Origin: Mikania micrantha
Lineage: Eukaryota; Streptophyta; Magnoliopsida; Asterales; Asteraceae
NCBI GenBank assembly: GCA_009363875.1
Contig: CM018682.1
Location: 51,405,372 to 51,469,371 of the forward strand
Length of the DNA stretch: 64,000 nucleotides
Direction of reading: 5' to 3'
Positions within the stretch are counted from its first letter, which is position 1, and each line of letters begins with the position of its first letter. Below are positions 23,860-35,500 of this stretch, piece by piece. The notes beneath the pieces were generated by a model. It was not told where the DNA came from and made no database searches. It was given only the letters and a program-made list of their open reading frames with translations. Position numbers and translations under genes: made by a program.

Positions 23860-23973
23860 TACATAAGAATCCTAAACGCGCCCCAGAGTTTATTTGGGAG
23901 CGTCGGGACATCACTTCAAACAAAGGTTTCCCATTTGTTACAAAGAAAGTTGTACCCGATAATAACTTTTAAA
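23860..23973 (+). pseudogene. Element D: last codons of pol
   Basis: The frame gives APEFIWERRD and, after a diverged stretch, KVVPDNNF plus stop. This matches the PEFTWERED...AVPDNDF end of A and shows that D arose by internal deletion of pol. Confidence 0.7.
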
Positions 23974-24006
23974 TTTCGGGACGAAATTTCTTTAACAAGG
24001 GGAGAC
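23971..24006 (+). other. Pre-PPT hairpin and polypurine tract of D
   Basis: AAATTTCG-GGA-CGAAATTT (23971-23989) forms a perfect 8-bp stem, then AACAAGGGGAGAC (23994-24006) directly before the LTR start TGTAACATC. The polypurine tract primes plus-strand DNA synthesis in this family. Confidence 0.8.
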
Positions 24007-24807
24007 TGTAACATCTATGCCGGAATCGTAACCGGAACAATAATCTGTACAGTAACTTGTACAGTAACTCAGATACAGACTAGAGAATTACATAGAAACT
24101 AGTAACATTCGATGCTAAGCATAAACTATTTCACTACGTTTCTGAAATCCTGATTTAAACTTTATGGTTTAAACAGTCAGAAACATATCAGACAATCATG
24201 AACAGATGCATACATGCTTGATTTTGTATTATTAGGTTTAAATGTATGTGAGGATAAACAGAACAAAACCATGACTGTTGTTGTTACGGAATGCTAAACT
24301 GACGAACTATTCGTATAGGTGACGATCTGTACGAATAGATCTGATAGTTTAACGATCTGAAACGATGACTGAAACGTAGAAAACAAAATCAGAAAGTGAA
24401 ACGTACGATCGTGTTCGTACAGTTAGAGCTCTGTACGAAAATGCGCGTAAGTGACGTTTTCTGACGAAACGAAACGAAGACGATTCGAACGGTAAAAAAA
24501 TTAAGGAAATATAATATTTCCTGTTTTACAATTTTGAAACTCATCAGAAATAAATTTAAAATGAAACTATTTTAATTTAAGACTTGTAAAGCAAAATACG
24601 CGAATAAATAATTAAACGCGTAAAAATAATAATTTACGACAGATAGTTCAAGAAAATAATATTTAAACTAATTACTAGAAATAAACACCTTCCGAGCATT
24701 TTAAAAATGTTCTTTTATTTAAAATACGAAAAACATGCGCGTAACGAGCCGGATACGCGGCGAAAATACGAACCGAGCAACCGAAACGAACCCAAATACC
24801 CTCGGGG

Positions 24808-24815
24808 TATTTAAA
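24808..24815 (+). promoter_or_regulatory. Early TATA box of LTR D
   Basis: TATTTAAA in CTCGGGGTATTTAAAGCC, about 800 bases into the LTR, followed by long CTCTCT runs (24850-24895). Confidence 0.55.
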
Positions 24816-25234
24816 GCCTAAGATGAGGCTTTCTTCTCATTTTTCACCATTCTCTCTCTCTCTCTAAACTCTCTCCCGAATTCTCTCTCTCTCTAGAAGT
24901 CTAGACTTCAAACGATCGTATCTCCTTCGTTTCTTGGCGGAATCAAGTGTTTTTGGTGTCCACGCGAAGCTCTCGTCATTCTCTACAAGGAAGTACAACC
25001 GATTTGAGAACTTTCCCGGCCGATTTCCAGGTATGAAGGCATGAATATCACGAAAGATAGGGTTTTCACTATTTTTGTTGTTGTTTGAACTCCAACTTAA
25101 AAACCGGCCATAGATCATCACTATCGAACCCGCATCACCTTCATCGAGGGTAGCAACATCAGGAGGACGACCAAACAATGAATTCGAGGCTGCATGATGA
25201 AGAAAAACATATACAGGTTCGTGAGGAAACGAGG

Positions 25235-25775
25235 CTGGCCGAACCATCCCTCGGGCGAACCCCCTTCATGAAGCCGAACCTATACAAGCTTGGCGAACCT
25301 TAGTGCTTCCCGAACCCTGAGCTACGAACCTTTCTGCTTTCTGCCCGATCCTATCTCTGGGTGACGAACCTTTGACAAGGCTATGGCAGACGAACCCACC
25401 GGCGAACTCTCCTTTCCAGCTGGGTTAGACAAACCCTCGGCCGAACCCATGATGTCACCGAACCTAGCTTGAGCAACCCATTTTGGCGAACCTAGCCACC
25501 TACAAACCATGCAAGAAGAAGGCGAACCCTACAACCGGCGAACCTCCATGACCAACGAACAATAGCCGAACCTTCTGGTTTAACCGAACCCTACTTATCA
25601 ACCGAACCTTGCATATGGGAGCGAACCTTCATGCTGCGAACCTGTATAAGATTGACAAACCCTAGCCGAAGTTTTCCCTAAGCGAATCTGTTGCATGGCT
25701 AACTTTTTTTGTTGTGGCCGAACCTTATCAAATGAACCACTAGGCTCGTTGGAGCCCAATGGACCGAACCTTAGA
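25235..25775 (+). repeat. CGAACC motif tract in LTR D
   Basis: About twenty copies of CGAACC (mostly as CCGAACC or GCGAACC) at irregular 10-40-base spacing, almost all in one orientation. Intervening sequence is unique. Same place as the CGAATG tract of A. Confidence 0.85.
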
Positions 25776-25819
25776 TGGTTTGGCGAATAGGTTCGCTGGA
25801 TATATGACCAAATACTCAC

Positions 25820-26150
25820 CTAGTGGCCCAATTGGATATTTCTGTCCATATAACCATGATTTCGGCCCAATAACATTTTATTTAGCCTAGCCCAATAGTG
25901 GGCCCAAGGCATCGACCCAGGAAACCTCTTCGGCCCAATAGACTCAACCGGCCCATCCCCTTTTACTTAGGCCAACATTTTCGAAACAAGGGGCCCATGT
26001 AATTCCCTTCGGCCCAAGTCAATAAACCCAATTGGCCCAACCCTCTAATCTCGGCCCAATAGTGTTACTAGATCCAATATGGTCATCTCGGCCTAAGGCT
26101 AGTCCACAATAGGCCCACATTAACCCTTGTGGCCCAACATGAAGCCCACG
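25820..26150 (+). repeat. GGCCCAAT motif stretch in LTR D
   Basis: GGCCCAA and GGCCCAT recur about ten times (CGGCCCAATA, TTGGCCCAAC and others), following directly on the CGAACC tract. GGCCCA is also a known plant promoter word (TCP site II-like), but here it lies downstream of the TATA box. Confidence 0.65.
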
Positions 26151-26639
26151 AGGTGTAGACTTAATAAACACGAAGATAGACTACAATAGGTAAAAGATGA
26201 TCAACATTCAAGCTAAAAAGAAAATCTAAGTCTTTATACTTGAAATTCTTTTTATCACAATGGAGATTCAAATGAAGCCTGAAATGTAATTATAAAGTAA
26301 GTTAATCTAAACCTTGTGGGGGAATTGTTATAAAGGCGATAACAAATAACTTAGGGCCGAATAGAGATTGAGACTCACAGTGTTAGGCAACTTTAGGGCT
26401 AACACTAACGCTTATACGCACAACGAATTCTTACAAACATATGCTCACAAGCTACAAACAACGTGAAATCAATACAGGATTGTGAAAATAACATCAAGAA
26501 CAAACAAAGAGCGCGTGCATTCTTGTCATACTTAGTCAACCACGTCAAACACCAGGTGAGTTCATTTGTCCCTTTTCAAACCTTTTGTTTTAACTCGGGA
26601 CTGAGAAGCATGTTAAACATTTTATTAAACTATTGAAAT

Positions 26640-27310
26640 GTTATTTAATGCTTTTAAACTTATACATGATGCTTACAATAAGGCTTATGCTTGGAAACTA
26701 GTATACTTTTAGAAGCTTTAAACTTGATGCTTATTCTATAAACTAGAAGCTTAAACTATATACTTGAGGTTTACACTATGGACTTGAAGTCTAACCATTA
26801 GGCTAGACATTTATGATATAAACTTAATACTTAAACTTTGAGCTAAATACTTATGCTTAAAGCTATGTGCTTAAACTATACATTTGATGTTTAAATTATA
26901 AACTTTATGTTTAAACTACATACTCAATGTTAAGGCTTTGAGAATACTTATACTAAACACTAATACTCTATATAATTATTTCAGAAAAGTTAATGTTCTA
27001 CACTCTTAGTAAAGTGTTAAATTTCTTTACACTTACAACTAATTGCTTAAACTTAACTTGAAAACTTATATGTTTAGAAATACTTGTATACGTGAGATAC
27101 TTGAAAATACATGAAGGCTTGATATACTTGGAACACTTGAAACACGTGAATACTTGTTATACTTAGAATACTTGAAAACATGTGAATACTTGATACACTT
27201 GGGATACTTGAATACTTGAATGCATGATATACTTGAGGTACATGAACACTTGGAATTCTTGATGCTTGAACACTTGGAATGCTTGAAACATTGGGATGCT
27301 TAAACAAAAG
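26640..27310 (+). repeat. Degenerate ACTTGA/GCTTAAAC short repeats
   Basis: Irregular repetition of 10-14-base words such as CTTAAACTATA, then TACTTGA and ACTTGGAA. I see nothing coding. Probably old slippage-derived sequence inside LTR D. Confidence 0.7.
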
Positions 27311-27560
27311 ACTGATTAGCCGCCGCGTGTTAACCTTTGTGTCAGCCCCTACTAGTCATCAGTGAAACTATGTGAATGCGTTAAACTTGTATACTAAAGC
27401 TATAGGACATTGTAAGACAGACTGTTGGCCGCCACGTGTTGACGTGTGTGTCAACCCCTACTAGTCATCAGTGTTCTTCTTTGTCAGAGTCATGTAAGAC
27501 AGACTGATTGGCCGCCGCGTGTTGACCTGTGTGTCAACCCCTACTAGTCATTCAGTGTTC
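27309..27560 (+). repeat. Three tandem GCCGCCGCGTGTTGAC repeats
   Basis: Three copies (27309, about 27415, about 27500) sharing AGACTGATTGGCCGCCGCGTG and CCCCTACTAGTCATCAGTG with variable tails. Confidence 0.8.
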
Positions 27561-27754
27561 TCCTTGATTCATCCATGGTTATGACAAGTGACTAGAATGA
27601 TTGGGTTCTTCTAGTTGACTTTGTGTTAACTTAAAGGTTCCTCTATCATAACATGTCACGAGTCATATTTAGGATCATTATGGATGGATGTTGAATTCCT
27701 TAGGGTTTTCAACTGTCCATAATGGTGCCTATTAAACTTAATACTTATACGTTG

Positions 27755-28380
27755 TGGAATCAATAGTGTGGAGTGAAACGCTTAATTATCATTAACAAAC
27801 AAGATGTTAAGCAGCCCGGTATGTGGTGGGACGGTGGCTAGGGCTTGTCCCCTACCTATGCCTTATATATAAGCATACTTGGTTGGTTAACATAGTTGGT
27901 TGTTAATGAAGTTAAGGTTGTCATTCGGGGAAATCAAAGTAAACATTTTCAGAGTGATCAAATGCTAAGAATCATAGATCATGGAAACAATAGAGTGGAA
28001 TGAAATGCTTAATTATCATTAACAAACAAGATGTTAAGCAGCCCGGTATGTGGTGGGACGGTGGCTGGGGCTTGTCCCCTACATATCCCCTATATATAAG
28101 CATACTTGGTTGGTTAACATAGTTGGTTGTTAATGAAGTTAAGGTTGTCATTCGGGGAAATCAAAGTAAACATTTTCAGAGTGATCAAATGCTAAGAATC
28201 ATAGATCATGGAATCAATAGAGTGGAATGAAATGCTTAATTATCATTATCAAACAAGATGTTAAGCAGCCCGGTATGTGGTGGGACGGTGGCTGGGGCTT
28301 GTCCCCTACATATGCCCTATATATAAACATACTTGGTTGGTTAACATAGTTGGTTGTTAATGAAGTTAAGGTTGTCATTC
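27755..28380 (+). repeat. Tandem TATA modules in 3' LTR of D (three boxes)
   Basis: TATATATAAG-type boxes at 27864, 28091 and 28319 (the last TATATATAAA), period 227 bp, same unit as 20864-21560. A fourth unit is cut at 28380. Confidence 0.85.
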
Positions 28381-28603
28381 AGCGCTAGAATCGATGGAAG
28401 CCTGTCGAGCTTAGCAAGTTCGATGGCCTCCAAGTGCTGTGGTAAAAGGGACTTTTCGAGATTATCAGTGTCGAAGGCAATAAGTTCATGGAAGGTGTTG
28501 GTCGATACTATAGTATCGACAGGGCTTGCCTTGAGTTTTCTAAGTGTTTCACCGAGACTAAGGCCATCAATTCTAATTTATGTTCATCGATACTAGCACA
28601 ACA
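28381..28603 (+). mobile_element. LTR G, left fragment
   Basis: TCGATACTATAGTATCGAC-type sequence resembling the TATCGAT tract of LTR E. It is interrupted by element A after CAACA and continues at 40940. Its left edge is the breakpoint with LTR D. Confidence 0.65.
28599..28603 (+). repeat. Target site duplication of element A (left)
   Basis: CAACA, repeated at 40940-40944. Confidence 0.9.
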
Positions 28604-28754
28604 TGTCACACCCCGAGCCGGCGGGATAGGATCGGTTGTCCCGGCGGGCGGAAGGTTCCCGGGGCGCGATATCATGAGTGATAATCGTGATGATCAGATT
28701 GTTTACATTGCACATGATATAAATGAGAAATGCTAAATATAATAGAATTACAAA

Positions 28755-28787
28755 GTTAAATTACATCAGTATTGTTTATAATTTAAC
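28755..28787 (-). other. Conserved LTR hairpin, A version
   Basis: GTTAAATTA (28755-28763) and TAATTTAAC (28779-28787), perfect 9-bp stem. The second copy lies 8813 bases to the right in the 5' LTR. Confidence 0.6.
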
Positions 28788-28956
28788 AATGTAAATCTAC
28801 CATTAACATCATAAATTTCTATCTTGTATTTACACAAGATATACAAAATAAATTTGTATAATGATGTCTTCAAAAGTATGCAGGTCCAAAATGCTAAGCC
28901 TTCTATCTGAAGGCCTAGTCCAAAAGGAATAACTCCTTAGTTGACCTGTTCGTCAC

Positions 28957-30278
28957 CTGAGAAGTCATGCAAAAATCAAGTCAACACATGGTTGGTGAGT
29001 TCATATAGTTAATAAATGAAAATGATTTGAAAACCTCTTCCGGTAAAGACCCTAACCTCATTAACATCACCTGTATCATCCAGATCGGTATGCTTATATA
29101 TAGGGCATACCCCTGGGTCAAGGCTACAACCCCGCCCAGACGCCATCCCACCACATACTAATCCGCATAGGACATTGATGTTAATGATAATTAAGCATTT
29201 TTACCTAACACACCTCTGATTTAGATTATGATTTCCCAAAACTTGATTTACCTTTGACTCTATTGATTTTGAACATAGATACATGATTTCCCAAAATCAG
29301 TGATATTAGTAAATTGTCAACTATTTAATCAAATAATTAAATAAAACATTTAAATACAACTAAGACATGATGAATGGGAATGGTTTTTACTCAATCAATT
29401 AGACTTAGTTATTGGTGGTTGTCCAAGTTGTAACCTCTCACACGTGACCCATACCAGGCATAACTCACAAGGAGTATACCTGGGCGTGACGGGATTTTAA
29501 TGATGCCCATACAGTCTGACCCAAAGGTCTTCTGTACATGCGGGGAGTTTAATGTTTTGCCCTTACAGCTTGACCCAAAGGTCTTCTGTACATGCGGGGA
29601 CTTTAAGGATATCCTTTGATTCTTGATCTCTTGATTCTCTTAGACTTTGATATTGATTTCAATAATTGTTCACGTTGTTGCCCGTATAGCCTGACTACAA
29701 GAGTCTTCCATACCTGAAGGGACTTTATATGTGTGTTACACGTGGTCTTGATTCCATATACAACTGACATCCACCTTGACTTGAGTATTAATGATTTCAT
29801 TAGATTATAATGATTTCATTATTTCAATGATTCACACACATTTATGATTTCTGATTCCTTGAGTCTCTTGATCTTGATCTTTGGAATTTCCATGATTTAC
29901 AATGGTAATTGATTTGTTTATGATTCTTGAATCTCAGATCACACACTGAGTTATGATTCCTTGGAATATGATCTATTGATTTTGTTCATTTGATTTCACT
30001 TTGAATTTAGATTCTTGAATTTTGAGCTTGATGGACTAAGGGTTGATTTAGAGTTTAAATTTAAGGTATTACTCGTGAGAGTACTTAAATTTATTTGATA
30101 ACTTGATCTGTTTAATAATTTCCTAGACAGGAATCTAGGAGTATCAATAAACATATATATGTAGCAACATATAATAAAAAAAACATTTAGATAACAGTTT
30201 AAATAAAAACAGTTTACGCATGCTTCTCAGCCCCGCGTTTAAAAACAAAAATGTTTAGAAAAGGGGCAATGAACTCAC
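28957..30278 (-). other. Candidate leader intron, 3' LTR copy of A
   Basis: Minus strand: AACACAG|GTGAGTTCATTGCCCC (donor at 30278) to GCATGACTTCTCAG|GTGACGAACAGG (acceptor at 28957). 1322 nt; the copy in the 5' LTR is at 37770-39092. Confidence 0.4.
29093..29102 (-). promoter_or_regulatory. Late TATA box, 3' LTR of A
   Basis: TATATATAAG on the minus strand in ATGCCCTATATATAAGC context. Single copy here, against three or four in D. Confidence 0.55.
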
Positions 30279-31077
30279 CTGTGTTGCTCTGAAATGAATT
30301 ACCACAAAAGATATGCGCGCTCTTTGATTGTTGCCTATGTATCTTTAGCACCTGAGTTGTTTTAAGAAATTCGAATACGATAAGTATTTATAATAGATGT
30401 TGGGTCTAGGGTTTGGTCTCGGTGTGCAACTAAGTGTCTTAGATTACTAAAGTGTTTCTAGGATTTTCTCTAACTAGACTAACCTTATTACCCATTAGTA
30501 ACTCATATCCCCGATTAATCATTTAAAGTCTTTAAGTAAGACATTTTCAAATTATTTTATGTTAAGTTAACATTTATTTAGGAAAATCATTAAATTATTT
30601 TACTAAAATTTATAATTTCATTTCTTTTATGGAAAGCATGATTTATTTAAGAAAAGTGTAATTAACATGATGACGGGCTTAGATTAAGCCCATTGGGCCA
30701 TCTCCGGCTCATTAATTTGACTTTGACTTTTAAACGATTTCTTGAGGTTTCATTGTTAACTAAACCTAGATAATTCAATTAACTCATCTAAGTTAGTTAA
30801 TTTCCCTTATGAGGTTTGCTAAGGTTTAGTTGTCAATAATTAAATCAACACATCAAAACCTTAGGTTATTTGCTTGACCAAGGGATCCTTTATTCTTTAG
30901 AAGCCCTAATATATTACTCCATGCACATAGTTCCCATGCAAGCCATGCACACACACAAACACTCTCGGCCCATGCATGCTCACGTAGCATCCCATGCATC
31001 CGAATCTATAACCACAAGGGTTCCTTGGCCATGGTTCATGATTCCAAACCCCAACTCTTTTGCCCAATAGATTGACT

Positions 31078-31440
31078 CACGAATGAGGAACCGATCGAAA
31101 GAGTGTGTCCATGAATAACTTGGACCGAATAGAGTTCCACCGAATGACCATGGTCGAATGAAGCTTTGGCCAACTGAGCTGGGTTATGATCGAATGTGAT
31201 TAGCCGAATGAGTGGTGGTCGAATGGTTCTATTCGAATGGAAGACTGGCCGAATGGGTATCATGGTCGAATGAACTATGGGCGAAAGAGCTTGGGTCGAA
31301 TGAAGACCGGCGAATGAGCTTAGTCCGAATGGTTCAACCCCTAGGCCGATCGAATGGGGGTTCATTCGCCGAATGTGGTTGCCTCCTTCGGCCTGCCAGC
31401 CATTCAGCGGCCTGATGAGGCTCATTCGGCCGTTCGAAGA
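31078..31440 (-). repeat. CGAATG/CATTCG motif tract, 3' LTR of A
   Basis: About fourteen CGAATG words on the plus strand (CATTCG in element sense) at irregular spacing. The tract creates a long spurious open frame on the minus strand. The 5' LTR copy is 39486-39845. Confidence 0.85.
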
Positions 31441-32534
31441 ATCCCAGGTGCAGCCATGGGGTTTCAAGCAAATCGACCGGGTTTTGTTCCAACGTTTGTT
31501 CATACATGATTCTAAGACATTATGGTGCGATTCCTAAGGGTGAATGAGGGGTTTAACTGGCTAATATTATGGGATTCGAAATAGGGTTTTGAAACCCTAA
31601 AACCGAAACAAATACATGATTTTTACCACAATTTTTGATGGATTCAAACCCCGATCTATTGTACTTCCTTGATCTACAAGTGATGGTGGTGATTTTGACA
31701 CCAAGAACACAAGAAATGGTTGAGAATTGAGAGTGTTCTTGTAGAGAGAAGGTAGGGATTTTAGAGAGAGTGGGTAGAGAGAGAAAGGGGGTGAACAAAA
31801 ATGGTGTAAATGGCTGGTTGTTTGGGGTGGGTGAGGGGATTAATTGCCCTCATAAATGCTTAGAATACCCCGGGTATATTCGGGTTCGTTCGGTTTCGCG
31901 TGGTTTCGCGTAGGGATGCCGGTTTCTCGTCGTTTTTGTTACGAAACGACTCGATTATAAAATAGAGTTTAAAAAATTATTTTAGGTTGTGATTCCTAAT
32001 AAATTAACTAAATATCTTTTACTTATTAAATTTACAAAATATTTATTTAACGTTTAAATCGAATCGCGCGGTCATCGCGCGTATTTGTTCGAATCGTCAC
32101 CCGATCAAACACAATGATAACTACACTTTTCAATATTGTTTTCTAATTATTGAATATCATTCAGAACATTAAACTTTCAGATTTATTCGTACAGATCGTC
32201 ACCTATACGAAAAATCCGTCGGTTTAGCATTCACGTAACGACATTCGTGCTGTTTTGTTCTGTAAAGCCTCAAATACGTTTATACATAATAAAATCCTAA
32301 TAAATAAATCACATGATGGTTCTGTGTTGCCAGATAATTATCTGACTCAAGAACCCTTGTTCTGAACTTATTTCTCTCAAATGATTATGAACTCTCTGTT
32401 TTGATAACATGAAATGATACTAAAACTCGATATGAATATGAAATACACTAAATTACATAAGATTTGTACCAGATTACTGTTCACGTACTGTTTATGATCA
32501 CTGTTCCGGTGACGTTTCCGGCACTGATGTTACA

Positions 32535-32570
32535 GTCTCCCCTTGTTAGAGAAATTTCGTCCCGAAATTT
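32535..32570 (-). other. Polypurine tract and pre-PPT hairpin of A
   Basis: Minus strand: AAATTTCG-GGA-CGAAATTT (32570-32552), then a purine run ending AAGGGGAGAC directly before the 3' LTR. The pol stop codon (32569-32571) overlaps the hairpin. Confidence 0.85.
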
Positions 32571-35500
32571 AAAAGTCATTATCGGGTACGGCTTCTTCTT
32601 CAAACAGCTGGGGATACTTTGACTTCATGTGATCTTCACGTTCCCAAGTAAACTCGGGCCCGCGTCTTGAATTCCAACGAACCTTTACTATCGGAATACG
32701 GCTTCGCCTCAGTTGCTTGACTTTGCGATCCATAATCTCTAAAGGTTCTTCGATAAAGTGCAACTGATCGTCAACTTGAATCTCTTCGAGTGGAATGACG
32801 AGTGATTCGTCAGCAAGGCATTTCTTTAAGTTCGAGACATGAAACACATCATGCACACCACTGAGTTCATCTGGTAATCTCAGTCGATAAGCTACAGGAC
32901 CAATACGTTCAATGATTTCGAACGGTCCTACGTATCGTGGTGCTAACTTGCCTTTCTTTCCAAAGCGGACTACGCCTTTCCATGGAGAAACCTTCAACAT
33001 GACACGGCCTCCCACTTGAAATTCCAACGGCTTACGCCGTTTGTCGGCGTAGCTCTTTTGTCTGCTTCTTGTAGCTTGTAGTCTTCTTTGAATCTGGGCT
33101 ATCTTGTTAGTGGTTTCCTGAATAAGCTCTGACCCAGTAATTCGATTATCTCCCACTTCAGTCCAACAGATCGGTGATCGACATTTCCGGCCATAGAGAG
33201 CCTCGAATGGTGCACATCCGATACTGCTGTGATAACTGTTATTGTAGGAGAACTCTATCAGTGGCAAATGAGAATCCAAATTCCCACCAAAATCCAAAAT
33301 ACAGGTTCTTAACATGTCCTCTAGGGTTTGAATAGTACGTTCGCTTTGACCATCCGTTTGAGGGTGGTAAGCTGTACTCAGGTTTAACTGTGTCCCTAGA
33401 GATTTCTGCAGTGATTGCCAAAACCTTGATGTGAATCTGCTGTCTCTATCAGAAATAATAGACAATGGCACACCATGGCGTACCACTATCTCATTGATGT
33501 ACAATCTCTCCAGTTTATCCATCGTGAAAGTCTCACGCATCGGCAAGAAGTGAGCAGATTTCGTCAAACGATCAATGATAACCCAGATAGTATCATGACC
33601 ACTGGAAGTGCGGGGTAGCTTGGTAATAAAATCCATCGCTATTTGTTCCCACTTCCAGAGCGGAATCTCAGGCTCTTCCAGTAAACCAGACGGTCTCTGG
33701 TCTTCCGCCTTTACCTTCGCACACGTTAGACATCTGCCGACGTACTCGGCTATGTCTTTCTTCATTCCAGGCCACCAATAGAATCCACGTAAGTCTTGGT
33801 ACATTTTATCAGCGCCTGGATGAACAGAATATCTAGTCTTGTGTGCTTCATCTAATATAAGCTTTCTCAGTTCATCTACCGCAGGAATCCATATACGATC
33901 CTGGTAGTAGATCATTCCATCAAGCTTAGTCTCTAAATGTTTCTCTGCTCCGCAGTCAAGTTCTTTCTTCAAGTTTCCCTTATCAACTGATTCCTGTTGG
34001 GCTTGAATGATTTTGTCTTGTAAGCTTGTCTGCACAGTCATCCCCATAGCCCTAACGCGTAGGGGTTTGACCCGTTCTTTCCGGCTCAAGGCATCAGCTA
34101 CAACGTTTGCCTTTCCCGGATGGTACTTGATCACACAATCGTAATCATTCAGAAGTTCAACCCAACGGCGTTGTCGCATGTTGAGTTCCTTCTGATCAAA
34201 GATATGCTGCAGACTCTTGTGATCAGTAAATATGGTACACTTGGTGCCATATAAGTAATGTCTCCAAATCTTCAATGCAAAGATTACTGCTCCCAGTTCA
34301 AGATCGTGAGTAGTGTAGTTCTTCTCATGAACCTTTAACTGTCTTGATGCATAGGCTATGACTTTGTCCTGTTGCATTAAAACACAACCAAGTCCCTGAT
34401 GGGAAGCATCACAGTATACAACAAAATCATCACAACCTTCTGGGAGAGATAGGATTGGAGCATCACACAATTTCTGTTTCAATGTCTGGAAAGCATCTTC
34501 TTGTTTCTGTTCCCAGACGAACGGTTCACTCTTCTGGGTTAACTTAGTGAGAGGCAAAGCTATCTTAGAAAAGTTCGAGATGAACCTTCTATAATAACCC
34601 GCCAATCCCAGAAAAGACCGAATCTCAGTGGATGTCTTCGGAGTGTCCCAGTTCTTTATTGCTTCAATCTTGGCGGGATCTACATGTATTCCCTCACTGT
34701 TGACTACGTGACCAAGAAACTGAACTTCCCTTAACCAAAATTCACATTTAGAGAACTTGGCATAGAGCTTCTGTTCTGTCAACAGTTCCAAGATCTTTCT
34801 GAGATGTTGCTCGTGTTCTGCTTTGCTCCTGGAATAAATCAGTATGTCATCAATAAAGACAATGACAAACTGATCCAGATACGGCTTGCACACTCGGTTC
34901 ATGAGATCCATGAAAACCGCTGGCGCATTCGTCAATCCGAAAGGCATCACTAGGAATTCGTAATGCCCATATCTGGTTCGGAAAGCCGTCTTCGGTATGT
35001 CTTCATCTTGAACTCTAAGCTGATGATACCCGGACCGTAGATCGATCTTTGAGAAATACTGGGCTCCTTGCAACTGATCAAACAAGTCGTCAATCCTCGG
35101 CAGTGGATACCGATTCTTGATAGTTAACTTGTTCAATTCTCGATAGTCGATGCACATTCGAAACGATCCGTCTTTCTTCTTCACGAACAAAACCGGAGCT
35201 CTCCAAGGTGAGTAGCTCGGTCTAATAAATCCTTTATCCAGTAATTCCTGCAACTGGTTCGACAATTCCTGCATCTCCGAAGGTGCTAGCCTATAAGGAG
35301 ATTTAGCAACAGGAGTTGCTCCAGGAACTAAGTCAATTCGGAACTCTACTGGTCGCGCTGGTGGCAAACCAGGTAGGTCTTCAGGAAATACTTCTGGATA
35401 CTCTTTCACTACTGGTACGTCTTGTATCTTTTTCTTGTCTTTCTCTTTTTCCACTACGTGAGCCAGGAAAGCTACACAATGCTTCTGTAAACACTTACGC

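Larger units (their letters stand above)
24007..28380 (+). mobile_element. 3' LTR of element D (4.4 kb, 3' end missing)
   Basis: Starts TGTAACATCTATGCCGGAA, related to the A LTR start on the opposite strand. Order: early TATA (24808) and CTCTCT tract, CGAACC tract, GGCCCAAT-rich stretch, donor-like CCAG|GTGAGTTCATTTG (26556), degenerate ACTTGA-type repeats, three GCCGCCGCGTG repeats, then TATA modules up to 28380. It breaks off inside the fourth module (GTTGTCATTC|AGCGC), losing the acceptor, hairpin and terminus, and abuts an E-type LTR fragment. Confidence 0.85.
28604..32534 (-). mobile_element. 3' LTR of element A (3931 bp)
   Basis: In element sense it runs TGTAACATCAGTGCCGG to GGCTCGGGGTGTGACA. 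Landmarks in plus coordinates: hairpin 28755-28787, acceptor-like site 28957-28958, TATATATAAG box 29093-29102, donor-like site 30277-30278, CGAATG tract 31078-31440, CT-rich start region about 31735-31795. It retains 417 bp (30448-30864) that the 5' LTR has lost. Confidence 0.95.

Noticed and set aside
24864..25247. 127-codon minus-strand open frame starting a possible gene
   Set aside because: Antisense to the CT-rich start region and CGAACC tract of LTR D; nothing recognisable in the product.
31036..31503. A 155-codon minus-strand open frame, repeated at 39441-39908
   Set aside because: It lies in the CGAATG tract of the A LTR and is present twice only because LTRs are paired. The frame comes from the motif composition, with no domain, and substitutions between the copies do not favour codon third positions by eye.
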